A stretch of DNA of 64,000 nt from Glandiceps talaboti (lineage: Eukaryota > Hemichordata > Enteropneusta > Spengelidae). The number at the start of each line of letters is the position of its first letter. Positions within the stretch are counted from its first letter, which is position 1. Location: positions 2,798,501-2,862,500 of the forward strand of contig NC_135550.1 of NCBI RefSeq assembly GCF_964340395.1, written 5' to 3'. Under the pieces are notes generated by a model, which saw only the letters and a program-made list of their open reading frames with translations, did no database searches and had not been told where the DNA came from. Made by a program: the position numbers and the translations under genes. Shown one piece after another: positions 1 to 12,537 of this stretch.

Positions 1-1
1 C

Positions 2-1297
2 GTGGGAATGAGATTAATTACACACAAGGGAATAGCTCGCCCTACCCAAGAACGGATAGACAAGCTACTCTCAGTCATTCTGAACCTATGGCCACTGAGA
101 CAGATAACAGCGAAACATTTTCTGTCTCTCCTGGGTTTAATGGTGTCCTTGATCGATATAGTACAATGGGCCAGACTCCGGATCAGGCCAATTCAGTTGT
201 ATCTTCTCGCCCTTTGGCGACCCAGTTCGCAACCAATCAGCACAATGGTTCCAATTCGTCCAGTGCTGAGGTTCCATTTAGAATGGTGGCTAGACCAGAG
301 CAACCTTCTAAAAGGCAAGTCCATTTTGTACAGTCACACGGATCTGTCCCTGTACACGGATGCGTCACAAGAGGGCTGGGGAGCTCACCTAGACAGTCAG
401 ATGACAGCAGGTGTCTGGAACCCCCAAGACAGCTCTCACCACATCAATTGGCTAGAGCTGAAGGCAGTTTTCCTAGCTCTGCAAGACTTCGAGATGCTAG
501 TGACAGGGCACAGTGTTCTAGTCCACTCGCACAATACCACCGTAGTGGCGTACATAAACAAGCTAGGGGGAACCAGGTCTCCAACACTGTGTTACCTCTT
601 ATGGGAACTGATGTTGTGGTGCATAGACCGAAAGATCCTTCTGTCAGCACGTCATGTGCCAGGGAAACTGAACGGCATTGCGGACGCTCTATCGCGTCGC
701 AAGAGAGTTCTTCCTACAGAGTGGGCAATCCCTGTCAAGATTGCTCACCTTCTGTTTCTGCATTGGGGAGAACCGACTGTAGATCTGTTCGCCACCTTCA
801 TGAACAGAAAACTGCCTCTCTTTGTGTCTCCGATTCCAGATCCGAGAGCAATGGCAACCGACGCTCTGTCAATGTCTTGGAAAGGACTGAGCGCGTATGC
901 TTTTCCCCCCTTTGCACTTCTTCCAATTGTACTGAGGAAAATCCAAGAGGAGAGTTCCTCAGTCATTCTAGTAGCACCTCTGTGGCCAAACCGAAGTTGG
1001 TTCCCAGTATTGCTATCCCTTCTGGTAGACTTTCCAGTAGTTCTCCCAGATCAAGAGAACCTATTGTCTCAGGGAAGGGGTATTGTTCACCCCAACCCGA
1101 GCTTGTTCCACCTTCACGCGTTCAGATTATCGAACGATCCCTCCGTTCGCAGGGATTTTCTGAACAAGCTGCCTCAGTCATTGCCAGACCACAAAGAGAC
1201 AGCACCCTCCATACCTATGGAGAAAAGTGGAAAAGATTCTCTGATTGGTGTCGTGGAGGGCAGAAGGATCCTCTCGATCCATCTCCCCAGACAATAG
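2..1297 (+). pseudogene. DIRS-like reverse transcriptase C-terminus and RNase H (partial)
   Basis: The frame is open from the left edge, so the first Met is probably not the real start; the RT palm lies outside. Residues 41-70 (LGLMVSLIDIVQWARLR...) resemble the end of a DIRS RT. RNase H follows: TDAS with Asp120, LELKAV with Glu152, HSHNTTVVAYIN at 175-186, and ADALSR with Asp228. In this family the third acidic residue normally sits in an SDNT motif; here residue 177 is His (codon CAC), which would remove a metal ligand. After RNase H comes a VDLFAT...N segment typical of DIRS polyproteins. The downstream recombinase frame overlaps the end of this ORF in a different frame, as in other DIRS elements. 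Product identity is from motifs; inactivity is inferred. Confidence 0.85.
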
Positions 1298-2176
1298 CAG
1301 ATTTTCTCTTATTTCTGTTTGAGGAGAAAAAGTATGCAGTTAAGACTATTATGGTGTATCGCACGGCGATAGCCAATACGGTCAGAAGCATCGGGGGACC
1401 AGATTTTGGTCAGAATAAGATCTTATCAAACATGATCAGACATTTTCTTATTCAACGCCCTCCTAAACAAACGCCACTACCTCAGTGGAGTTTATCCTTG
1501 GTTCTTAGAGCACTGAGAGAACCCCCCTTTGAACCACTTCATTCCATCTCGCTTAAAGCCCTTACCTTTAAAACGGTTTTTCTCCTAGCCCTTGCATCAG
1601 GCCGGCGTAGGAGTGAGATCCATGCATTGGATACTCGTTCGGGTTTTATTCAGTGGAGAGGGGATCAGGTTTCTGGCCAAGAATCAGGTTCTAGGATCCT
1701 TGGCTCAGCCGATCATCATTAAAGCTATTGATTCCTTTGTGGGCTCAGACCGCTCAGAGCGTCTTCTTTGCCCCAAAAGGTCCTTACTTTGGTACCTTAA
1801 ACGTATCAAACCTTTTCGAGGTAGTAGGACTAGACTTTTTTTGCCTATTCCTCCATCATCCTCTGACATTTCTCCAGCCATTATATCCAAATGGCTGGTA
1901 GAAACTGTGAAGTGGACTTACAAAGTAAGTTCCAGCTCTGCTTGTAAGTTAGAGAGAGTCACTGCACATGAAGTCAGGGCTCTCTCGGCATCATGGGCTT
2001 TGTTCTCAGGGGTACCGGTAGCACAGATTCTACAGGCAGGAACCTGGCGCTCCCCAAACTCCTTTATAAGTTTTTATATCAGGGATATGACACAGGAAGC
2101 TAGCAAGCTTCAGTCATTAGGTCCCTTAAGTGTCGGGCAGTCGGTAGTTGTAAATCAAAGATTTTCAACTAGATAG
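1090..2176 (+). pseudogene. DIRS-like tyrosine recombinase, frameshifted
   Basis: The N-terminal SAM-like/core-binding part reads in frame 1 from about 1100 (YGEKWKRFSDWC, then TIADFLLFLFEEK). The catalytic part begins with GRRRSEIHAL, giving the first Arg. Reading must move to frame 2 near 1655-1670, at a GAGAGGGGATC stretch, to reach FLAKNQ, HEVRALSASWA (His-x-x-Arg) and FISFYIRD, whose Tyr is the probable nucleophile; it ends at a TAG at 2174-2176. The enzyme would integrate circular DIRS cDNA without target duplication. The frameshift may be an indel in the G run or a sequencing error. The frame-1 part stops at 1722. Confidence 0.85.
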
Positions 2177-2227
2177 GATATGGTGGTAGACTCCCACCTC
2201 CTTTCAGTCTGACACATTCGGGTTTTT

Positions 2228-2580
2228 ACCCATCAGTATTTTGCCAACAGGTAAGTATCATAGTCGAACAGAATTGAAGTTTCTACCGAAACTAATTTCT
2301 GTGAGACATGATACTTACCTGTTGAGCTCCCTCCCACCTTCCCCACAGTCTCCTTGTGAAATTTTTGTCCTCTTGGAGCGATAAAAGACACAAGTACGCA
2401 TGCGCTAACTGCCACTTAGGCGGGAGACTAAGCTAACCAAATATGGAGCCAGGTATGGTGGAGGGGGCGGGGCCAAAAATTTCTTGGCATGGATTGGAGG
2501 AATTAATGCGGGTTACCCATCAGTATTTTGCCAACAGGTAAGTATCATGTCTCACAGAAATTAGTTTCGGTAGAAACTTC
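2228..2580. repeat. Fold-back end of the DIRS-like element: 49-bp perfect inverted repeat plus 34-bp direct repeat
   Basis: Positions 2276-2324 and 2532-2580 are exact reverse complements (49 bp) separated by 207 bp. A 34-bp segment starting ACCCATCAGTATTTTGCC occurs as a direct repeat at 2228-2261 and 2515-2548, the second copy overlapping the right inverted arm. DIRS elements end in inverted terminal repeats and carry an internal complementary region; this looks like such a terminal structure or a nested second end. The arms contain consensus splice donors (CAGGTAAGT) on the + strand at 2248-2256 and 2535-2543 and on the - strand at 2321-2313. Confidence 0.8.
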
Positions 2581-2789
2581 AAATTTGTAGTTAACAATCC
2601 ATATTTACTGCATAACTCAAAAACTGTAAAACATAGACTCCATTCAAGTTTCTACCACCATATTATCAGGTGCAAGCATTCTTCTATAGACATGTTCTTT
2701 TCAGCCCCTGACATTTGACCTAGACCTTGATCTGCAGGGTAAATTATCAAAATCAAATTAATTCTTGCATACTGCAGACACTTTGTGGT
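2581..2789. other. Non-coding stretch, no gene seen
   Basis: AT-rich DNA. A piece at 2630-2780 (TTCAAGTTTCTACC, TTTGACCTAGACCTTG) loosely resembles 3255-3420, so both may be relics of one old dispersed repeat now split by the SINE-like element between them. No exon with usable splice sites was found. Confidence 0.4.
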
Positions 2790-3115
2790 ATAATGATAAT
2801 AATGTTGGTTTCTTATATAGCACTTTCCCACTCCGTGCTCAAAGCGCTTTACAATTATTACCCCTGGCTCGGATCAGAACGGCACAACGGCCCTTTAGTC
2901 TTCCTCAACTCCCCGGGGAGCATACAATCCATTGCAGCCATTTAAGCGCATAGGATTAAAGCCTTCACATTGCAACCTACATCCTACCAGGTCCCCAGTT
3001 ATACAGCTGGGTTGACTGAGGCACAGTCGTGGTTCAAATCTTGCCCAAGGACTTTAGCCACTCAGAAACAAACAGCAGGCAGGGACGGGGCTCGAACCTG
3101 GTATTTAAGTGTGAC
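2790..3115 (-). mobile_element. SINE-like dispersed repeat, reverse orientation
   Basis: Read on the - strand it starts near 3112 with a tRNA B-box-like GGTTCGAGCCC within ACCAGGTTCGAGCCC. A body with CCTTGGGCAAGATTTGAACC and GGGGACCTGGTAGGAT follows. It ends in AAAGCGCTTTGAGCACGG, GTGCTATATAAG and a short ATTATTATCATTAT tail. The AAAGCGCTTTGAG...GCTATATAA ending is shared by abundant repeats in many marine animals (from memory, not checked). The A box is not clear and no target duplication was identified, so tRNA origin is tentative. Confidence 0.55.
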
Positions 3116-3747
3116 CAATATTTCATATGACTTTGGGGACAGGTTGAAAGAATATGAGAGATACACACATGCATTAATTTTGATGCTCAGATAACTGTTT
3201 TCATTGAATGGCAGCCATATTTGATGTGATATTCAACAGTGTAACATCGCTGGACCTATAAGATCTACTTCATTCAAGTGTCTACTCTCGTAGTATAATA
3301 TGGTGCCTTTCTGTTGATATGACCTTTCTGTTAGTATCTTTATATTTGACCCTGACCTTTACCTTTTGAGTCAAATTTAACAAAGCAAATCAATTTCATG
3401 TTAGTTACACAGACTTAAGGGAACTGTGTGTTCTATGGAGATTTATTAACTTTTTTTGAAAATGAGGGCGTTTTCATTTATAGCCTTGGACAAATTTCCA
3501 TAGCACATACAAGGTCCATATTCATCATAGATTCAATCTAAATACCAAGGTCCATATTCATCATAGATTCAATCTAAATACCATACCTTGGTTTGTTATT
3601 TTATTAATAGTGTATTCATTTCTATTCTAATTGAAAACAAAAAAACAGCAAGAATGGCCAACTTACTTTGCATCTCAACAGTCGTCGTGAAAAGTCAATT
3701 CAAAAATTCAAACTTGACAAAATAGTACAAATTTCAATACCATAAAC
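3116..3747. repeat. Non-coding stretch with a 36-bp tandem duplication at 3511-3582
   Basis: Two adjacent identical 36-bp copies beginning AAGGTCCATATTCATCATAG lie at 3511-3546 and 3547-3582. The rest is AT-rich with TTTGACC/TGACCTTT words and no recognisable exon. Confidence 0.7.
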
Positions 3748-4045
3748 ATGATGTGTGTGTGTGTGTCTGTCTGTCTGTCTGTCTGTCTCTGTCTCTGTCT
3801 CTCTCATTGTGTTACTATGTGTCTGTTACTGTGTCTGTGTCTGTTACTGTGTCTGTCTATGTGTCTGTCAGTGTCTGTCTATGTGTGTGTGTGTCTGTCT
3901 GTGTGTGTCAGTGTCTGTGTGTGTGTGTCTGTCGGTGTCTGTCTGTGTGTGTGTCAGTGTCTGTTTGTGTGTGTGTCTGTCGGTGTCTGTCTATGTGTCT
4001 GTGTCAGTGTCTGTCTATGTGTGTGTGTGTCTATGAATTAATGTG
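3748..4045. repeat. TG/TC-rich microsatellite (TGTGTC, CTGT motifs)
   Basis: Impure TGTG, TGTC and CTGT repeats run for about 300 bp and end about 50 bp before the RIOX1-like exon at 4096. Open frames across it (Cys-Val-Cys repeats) are simple-sequence artefacts. Confidence 0.9.
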
Positions 4046-4095
4046 TGTTAGATAGCATTTCAGTATTGGAAATGTTGTTTATAATTTATTTACAG

Positions 4096-4213
4096 ATGAA
4101 AAGTCTAGATGTATATTTGGCAGTGGAGCAAAATGGAAAGATGGTAAGGTATCTAATGAGGTACAACTAGAAGATGATTCAGAAATCAAAATTATAAGAA
4201 GAGGTGTCATTAG
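4096..4213 (+). CDS. RIOX1: RIOX1-like exon (first visible)
   Basis: Acceptor TTATTTACAG before 4096 and donor AG|GTAGGT at 4214. Frame: two bases finish a split codon, then EKSRCIFGSGAKWKDGK..., ending IIRRGVI plus AG of the next Arg codon. The other two frames hit stops. The 118-bp size and phases agree with the next exon. Confidence 0.8.
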
Positions 4214-7200
4214 GTAGGTGTAGGGAATATGATTTGTCACCCTGTTAGACGTGTATGTTGAAAGCTGCACTAACTGGAAAACTGTGTAGTTAGATATAAA
4301 TATAATAATGACTTAATCATAATGTCATACATCCTGCAGTGGCTGACAAGGAAAAAAAGGTGTGCTCTCTCAAACAGTGCCATTCTCAATCAAAAAAGTG
4401 ACATGCTCTCACTAGGTGGTCAGAGTAAAAGAGACGTGCTCTCACCAGGTGGTCAGAGTAAAAGAGACATGCTCTCACCAGGTGGTCATAGTAAAAGAGA
4501 TATGCTCTCACCAGGTGGTCATAGTAAAAGAGACATGCTCTCACCAGGTGGTCATAGTAAAAGAGACATGCTCTCACTAGGTGGTCAGAGTAAAAGAGAC
4601 ATGCTCTCACCAGGTGGTCAGAGTAAAAGAGACATGCTCTCACCAGGTGGTCATAGTAAAAGAGACATGCTCTCACCAGGTGGTCATAGTAAAAGAGACA
4701 TGCTCTCACCAGGTGGTCAGAGTAAAAGAGACATGCTCTCACCAGGTGGTCATAGTAAAGGAGACATGCTCTCACCAGGTGGTCAGAGTAAAGGAGACAT
4801 GCTCTCACCAGGTGGTCATAGTAAAAGAGATATGCTCTCACCAGGTGGTCATAGTAAAAGAGATATGCTCTCACCAGGTGGTCATAGTAAAAGAGATATG
4901 CTCTCACCAGGTGGTCATAGTAAAAGAGACATGCTCTCACCAGGTGGTCAGAGTAAAGGAGACATGCTCTCACCAGGTGGTCAGAGTCAAAGAGACATGC
5001 TCTCACCAGGTGGTCATAGTAAAAGAGACATGCTCTCACCAGGTGGTCATAGTAAAGGAGACATGCTCTCACCAGGTGGTCAGAGTAAAGGAGACATGCT
5101 CTCACCAGGTGGTCATAGTAAAAGAGATATGCTCTCACCAGGTGGTCATAGTAAAAGAGACATGCTCTCACCAGGTGGTCAGAGTAAAGGAGACATGCTC
5201 TCACCAGGTGGTCAGAGTAAAGGAGACATGCTCTCACCAGGTGGTCATAGTAAAAGAGACATGAGAGTAAACATGGGGGGGGGGGGGGTGAAATATGAAA
5301 ATTATCAATTTTTGTACTTCCCATTGGATTTTCTTGGCCAAACTTACAGAGTGGGTCTATAGTATTATACCCTTTAGCTGTCAAAATGTTGACTCAGTGT
5401 TTGACATGTACAGGATTAGCAGTCCTCTACTGGAGCTAATATTGAAGTTTGTGTAGCGGGGTATAACCACCAACTCCTTGTCTGATAGGGGCTTCACACT
5501 ACCAGAAAAAGTCCAGACTAGGGCCGCTCCAACTTATAGTCCGGACCAAATATACTGTGTGAACGCGTTAAATCGGTCTAAGTCCGATTTTTTTAAGTCC
5601 GGGTGAAACAGGTGGACTAAGTCCGGACCAGATTTGTATGTGTGAACGAATTTAGAGTGGACTGGGTCCTAAATCTTGGTGCATATTCATGAGATCGACA
5701 CCTAGACAATGAACAATGTGTACATTTCTTTCAGTCTTTTGTTTGTTAATTTATGCACGTAAACTAGGTGTCTTCATGTAAAATTTTCCCCTCGTAAAAG
5801 TTTGAAAACTCATCTTGTTTTTGGAAGGACTACTATGATAATATTTCACCAGCCTCTGCTTTACTGTCATGTCAGGAAAGACAAGAACTTGATGAAATTT
5901 ATTCAAATACAAAGAAACCAAAGTTGCAAAACCAAATTGGTGCTGTTTGTTGTGTCTGGTCTGATCTAGTAGCAGTATAAACACACTCACATTTTGCTTT
6001 GGCAGGAGGGATTTGTAGAACATTAGTGCATGAGTTTATTGAATATAGCTCACAAACCATCAACATATCACTGCTTTTGATGGGCTGGCTCACAAACCAT
6101 CAACATATCACTGCTTTTGATGGGCTGGCTCACAAACCATCAACATATCACTGCTTTTGATGGGCTGGCTTAGGTGAATATTCAATAGTCAATACAACAG
6201 TAGTATACAATGGATATTTAATGATTTTCTTTCATCATTGCGTTGCCCCACTAACAATTGCTAACAGAAAATGACCATAAATAACTCGCGTCATGAACGG
6301 ACAAAAAAAGTTGGTTCACATTCCTGTCACCAGTACTGCGGTACCCATTCTACTGAGTTACATGTATAAATATAAATCACTCATTCTCTCTACAATTTAG
6401 AAGATTGAACTTGTAGAATACAAAAATCTTCAGAAAGTGCTGGCCATATTTTCACTATCGGCACATAGCTCATAATCACTGCATTTTTTTAAATTTACAG
6501 ATAACGGAGCAAAAGCAATCCTCACGACAGTAGTTTAGTAGTCTGGTTATGAATTATGTAATGTTAAATAACACTGTCCTTCAAATAGTTCCCTCTATAA
6601 GGCTCTATGCTATAGCGATAGTAAGTCTTCAAATAGTTCCCTCTATAAGGCTCTATGCTATAGTGATAGTAAGTCTTCAAATAGTTCCCTCTATAAGGCT
6701 CTATGCTATAGTGATAGTAAGTCTTCAAATAGTTCCCTCTAAGGCTCTATGCTATAGTGATAGTAAGTCTTCAAATAGTTCCCTCTAAAGGCTCTATGCT
6801 ATAGTGATAGTAAGTCTTCAAATAGTTCCCTCTATAAGGCTCTATGCTATAGTGATAGTAAGTCTTCAAATAGTTCCCTCTATAAGGCTCTGTGCTATAG
6901 TGATAGTAAGTCTTCAAATAGTTCCCTCTATAAGGCTCTATGCTATAGTGATAGTAAGTCTTCAAATAGTTCCCTCTATAAGGCTCTATGCTATAGTGAT
7001 AGTAAGTCTTCAAATAGTTCCCTCTATAAGGCTCTATGCTATAGTGATAGTAAGTCTTCAAATAGTTCCCTCTATAAGGCTCTGTGCTATAGTGATAGTA
7101 AGTCTTCAAATAGTTCCCTCTAAGGCTCTATGCTATAGTGATAGTAAGTCTTCAAATAGTTCCCTCTATAAGGCTCTATGCTATAGTGATAGTAAGTCTT

Positions 7201-10200
7201 CAAATAGTTCCCTCTATAAGGCTCTATGCTATAGTGATAGTAAGTCTTCAAACATCCATAAATCCATGCAGACTTTGCTCCGTGTTAGATACATCCATGT
7301 TTTACGTTACTTTCTGTGTTGCCAAATTTAGCTGATGATGTCATGTCAAAAGCCACGTGGTCTAAAAATCTGAATCTCCATAAATAAATCTCAATATGCA
7401 ATTATTTATCCATGACGTTTAGAATCTTGATTGGTTAATATAGTTACAACGACCCAGTGTGACCCCACTATTGTCTATGTACCAGTATGCAATGTGTCAC
7501 CAACCACGTTTTTTTGTTTGATTTTCTTGATTCAATATGCAAGTCCACCGTAATGTCTGGTTTGTTTGGCCATTAATTCCAACTATTTTTACTATGATAT
7601 CACAAATATAGACCAGTTACTGAAAGTAGTAAACAAAATACTGTAACACCGACATTTCACAGATTTTAGGGACCTTGGTACTTGGGATTATTCTCAAGAT
7701 TATTTTACGGTTCATGTTATGCGTTTCCTAGCCAGTACTACATTGTATATAGGAAGTAGTACATGTGTATTTTATCCCTGGACTCTGTTTATATCGAAGT
7801 GGAATAGGTTGAAACAGTTATTACTTGAGCAAGAAAAATATTGTCGATGTGGGTTACATGTAATACGTAAAAAAACTCATCAGCAACATAAATAGTATGA
7901 TCATTGTGTTGTAGTTGATCGAAGTTAGCCATTTTAGATAGGGGAGCTGCAATAATTGTAGCGTTTTTTCTTCTGTGTCTGTGCTTTTCTGCATATATGC
8001 GTTTCTACTTTTGCTGAATTTTAGGGATTGGGGTACCTCTGAACATTTCTTGGGTCTTGAAGGCTCCGTAATATCAATGTCGGGGTTAGGAAATGTCCAA
8101 TCTTTTGACAGGTAAGCTCCATTGTTTCAATGGAATGTTATGCCTGGTCCATTGTCTCACAAAGCATGTGTGAAAGCAGACTAAATAACGAACTGTTAAT
8201 ACTGATAATCTTTAATCGTACTTGAGTGCTCCAAATATCTCAGTGTGAAGCCCCTATGAGTTGCTGCTGAAGTCTTATCAGTATTGGATAGTGTAAGACA
8301 AAGGGGGACTTAGAAGGTGTGAATTTGGGTTTACCTTTGTAGTTCAAGTAAAACCAGTCCAGCAAAGTCAGAAACCATATGCCTGAACATAGAAGTATAA
8401 GGGAAGCCTCCATGGTCTCAAGAATGAAATGCAAGAGTACTATCCAGACCAAAAGAGTTTGCCAAAATTACGAGGAGAACTTGATTACGGAAAAAAATAG
8501 TTGTGGCGAGTAATATTAAAAATAAGTCATAATACTGCACTATGAATGGAGTAGTGACTGCACAGTAAGGAGGACACAACTATTACCATTCAAAAGAAGT
8601 GGTAAACATTTAAAAAACGAATTTTACACAGGTCTTCATATGAGCTACACTATAAGACACGTCTCGTTGTTCAGCCCTATCAGGGCTTGTGAATGTTGCA
8701 TGGCTTATTTATTTCGTGGTGAACACTGCATGCTGTGTGTGTCCCCATCTGAATGTCATCCCCGAATGTGTACACTTTTATCTCAGTATTATCATCACCT
8801 AGCCTGGCAAGGGGTGAGGCAGTGTGTACTTTATCTTAATCTAGTCTAGCAAGGGTGAGATGGACTAATCCTGCTATCCTGTGAACTTGTCGGGCATAAG
8901 TAATATGTACTTGTATGCCAAAGGTCACTGCTAACAGGAAGTATGTTCATATATAGGTGTGATATGGGTACACAGTGTGATCTGAAGACAAGGACCGATA
9001 GGTACAAGTCAGGTCAGGTCAGGTGAGGTCAGGTCAGGTCGAGATAGGGTGAACTCTCCAAGGTCAGATAGGTCACCTAAGGTTAGATCTCCCAAAGTTA
9101 AATTTGGTCAGTTATAGATTCAGGTTTGGTCAAGAAAGTCCTATTTCCCCCTTCTCTATATTTAATATGGTAACCTGATGAGAACACCTCTCTTTTTTGA
9201 TCCCACACTTGTTTGAGAGCATGTCATTGATGGAAGTCACTCTTTGATGATAGCACATCTCTTTTTAATTTGGATCCCACACTTTTGTGAGAGTATCTCT
9301 CTTTTTTGATGGCAGCCACTCTTTGTCCAAGTCAGCTTGTATGCACCCTGAACAGTATTGAATCACCTGTGGGTAAATCTATTTTGTACTGTTGTACTCA
9401 TAATATGGTACAATAAGTCAAATTAAAAATTGAGTTTTTGGCCTGCATCCAAAAAATGAGCTCCCCAGCACAATCATGATTTCAATCTGTTGTTGAACTA
9501 TGTCTGGATACAATCAAACCCTAATTAATATATACAATGTTTAATTATTGGTATTTTAACAATTTTCAGTGAATACATTATTGGTTGTCTTAGCTGAAAT
9601 ATAATACTCCAGTTACAGCTAGTGAAGCTTTTAATAAACCAAAATAAAACAAAGCAAACATGTAGACATATATTTAACAGTGTTGTGTGCAGCCACACTG
9701 CAAAATGATTCCCATATTTACACTCAAACATTTTGTAGGCATGAATATGTGAAGTCAGGATGAATTTTTCACCAACAAAAATAGCCTATACCTGCAACTA
9801 CTAATATTAGCAATGGTGATACACCACCCTTGACTATTGTATATGTGTGATTGCTGTGGTTGTTTATACAGGTTGGTTGCTGAGGATGAAAAAGTGATGG
9901 TTTATTACACCCTAGATAACTCAAGGCAATATCATGAGAAAGATCCTCAGTTCATAGAAATTCCTGCTGAGGTGAGTACAGTGAACACACTTTCTGAGTC
10001 TTGTATGAAGTTTGCATTTTGATTTGGAATGTTGTGTTTATGTATGAAGTAATTAGAGACAGAAAAGTTGTCATTGATTTATTTCTGTCTTCAGAGAATA
10101 ATATGTCATTGTATTGAATTACCTATTAACATTAAAGGACACTGAAATCATCCCTGGTTACCATGGTTACATTAAACTGACATCAGAAATCGTCTCTAGT

Positions 10201-11828
10201 TGCCATGATGTCTGGATGACATGTATTAACAATTAATATAGAATTGAGAATGTGATTATGATGACATGTATTAACAATTAATGTAGAATTGAGAATGTGA
10301 TTATGATGACATGTATTAATAATTAATGTAGAATTGAGAATGTGATTATGATGACATGTATTAACAATTAATATAGAATTGAGAATGTGATTATGATGAC
10401 ATGTATTAACAATTAATGTAGAATTGAGAATGTGATTATGATGACATGTATTAATAATTAATGTAGAATTGAGAATGTGATTATGACATGTATTAACAAT
10501 TAATGTAGAATTGAGAATGTGATTATGATGACATGTATTAACAATTAATGTAGAATTGAGAATGTGATTATGATGACATGTATTAACAATTAATATAGAA
10601 TTGAGAATGTGATTATGATGACATGTATTAACAATTAATGTAGAATTGAGAATGTGATTATGATGACATGTATTAACAATTAATGTAGAATTGAGAATGT
10701 GATTATGATGACATGTATTAACAATTAATGTAGAATTGAGAATGTGATTATGATGACTTGTATTAACAATTAATATAGAATTGAGAATGTGATTATGATG
10801 ACATGTATTAACAATTAATATAGAATTGAGAATGTGATTATGATGACTTGTACTAACAATTAATGTAGAATTGAGAATGTGATTATGATGACATTTATTA
10901 ACAATTAATGTAGAATTGAGAATGTGATTATGATGACATGTATTAACAATTAATGTAGAATTGAGAATGTGATTATGATGACTTGTATTAACAATTAATG
11001 TAGAATTGAGAATGTGATTATGATGACATGTATTAACAATTAATGTAGAATTGAGAATGTGATTATGATGACATGTATATTAATTAATGTAGAATTGAGA
11101 ATGTGATTATGATGACTTGTATTAACAATTAATGTAGAATTGAGAATGTGATTATGATGACATGTATTAACAATTAATATAGAATTGAGAATGTGATTAT
11201 GATGACATGTATTAACAATTAATGTAGAATTGAGAATGTGATTATGATGACATGTATTAACAATTAATATAGAATTGAGAATGTGATTATGATGACTTGT
11301 ACTAACAATTAATGTAGAATTGAGAATGTGATTATGATGACATGTATTAACAATTAATGTAGAATTGAGAATGTGATTATGATGACATGTATTAACAATT
11401 AATGTAGAATTGAGAATGTGATTATGATGACTTGTATTAACAATTAATGTAGAATTGAGAATGTGATTATGATGACATGTATTAACAATTAATGTAGAAT
11501 TGAGAATGTGATTATGATGACATGTATTAACAATTAATGTAGAATTGAGAATGTGATTATGATGACTTGTATTAACAATTAATGTAGAATTGAGAATGTG
11601 ATTATGATGACATGTATTAACAATTAATGTAGAATTGAGAATGTGATTATGATGACATGTATTCAGGTTGATATCATTACGGTTTGTTCTTTGGTTTAGA
11701 GAGAAATGTTGAAATACAAAATTAGTTGTGCATTACTCACTGGAAGACCTTGTATGTTATTTAGTTCATCAAAATAATGCCCATTTGATTGAAATGGGGT
11801 ACTTTATCTCATGTTGAAACCAATATCA

Positions 11829-11886
<58 letters not shown>

Positions 11887-12468
11887 ATCAAAATAGTATG
11901 TATAGATGTACTTCAAGTTCACAAAATTAATATTAGCATGTCATATTATTTCCCATTGCTAGGCAGCACCTGCTGTAGAATACTTACTGAGTTCCTATCC
12001 TGGCTATGTTAGGGTTGCTAGTTTACCACTTGAAGAAATGACAGACAAGGTGAGTTTACCAACAAAATAGTCAGGTTTGACTTTATTTGTTCCTTTTTGC
12101 CCTCGTTATGTTTATATTTGAATGTAAATTTGAAGTTAAAAAGGCCTGTCATCAATCCCATGTTCTCACATTAGTGCTATTATATCAGTGTCGCTATAAG
12201 GAATACATTGTTCATTCTTTCTGTCCGGACCAACTCTAATATTGGAATCCAAATCTAAAATAGGGCTTTATATGTAACGTATAACAAAACTATACATTAT
12301 AAGAACACCATTACCATGGTGACTGGATAACATCAATAGAACCAGCCATCATATGTAAAAAAAAAAAAAAAAAACAACTTTGTACTTTCGTTTTGTCAGC
12401 CTAAAATAGTATATTTGGTGGACCCAATGAAATATGTTTTTTTTAGCACAACTGAACTAGGCATGGCA

Positions 12469-12537
<69 letters not shown>

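Larger units (their letters stand above)
1..2580 (+). mobile_element. DIRS-like tyrosine-recombinase retrotransposon, 5'-truncated by the window edge, degenerate
   Basis: An RT-end/RNase H frame is followed by an overlapping tyrosine recombinase frame and then by a non-coding end with inverted repeats. This order, and the use of a tyrosine recombinase rather than a DDE integrase, is the DIRS1 layout. The element lies upstream of and in the same orientation as the RIOX1-like exons, so it probably sits in an intron of that gene, although no upstream exon is visible to prove it. It carries a recombinase frameshift and a substituted RNase H catalytic residue, so this copy should be inactive. The right boundary is placed at the end of the fold-back arm and is approximate. 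Confidence 0.85.
5485..8257. mobile_element. Candidate 2.77-kb DNA transposon bounded by 16-bp inverted repeats
   Basis: ATAGGGGCTTCACACT at 5485-5500 is perfectly inverted at 8242-8257, leaving a possible TA duplication outside GGGG...CCCC. The left end also has TGTGTGAACG words (5551, 5640) and repeated TCCGGAC/AAGTCC motifs; GTGTGAAAG occurs near the right end at 8168. No transposase was recognised inside; the interior holds two minisatellites. One 16-bp inverted pair could arise by chance in 64 kb, so this is provisional. The - strand frames at 5751-6093 and 8240-8452 match nothing I know. Confidence 0.4.

Noticed and set aside
3085-3112. tRNA gene on the - strand
   Set aside because: Only a B-box-like GGTTCGAGCCC is present; no cloverleaf could be drawn, and the context is a SINE-like repeat.
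4322-5384. Long open frames (about 346 codons + strand, 332 codons - strand) across the 33-bp repeat
   Set aside because: They are produced by a 33-bp unit with few stops, occur in several frames on both strands at once, and lie between two in-phase RIOX1 exons.
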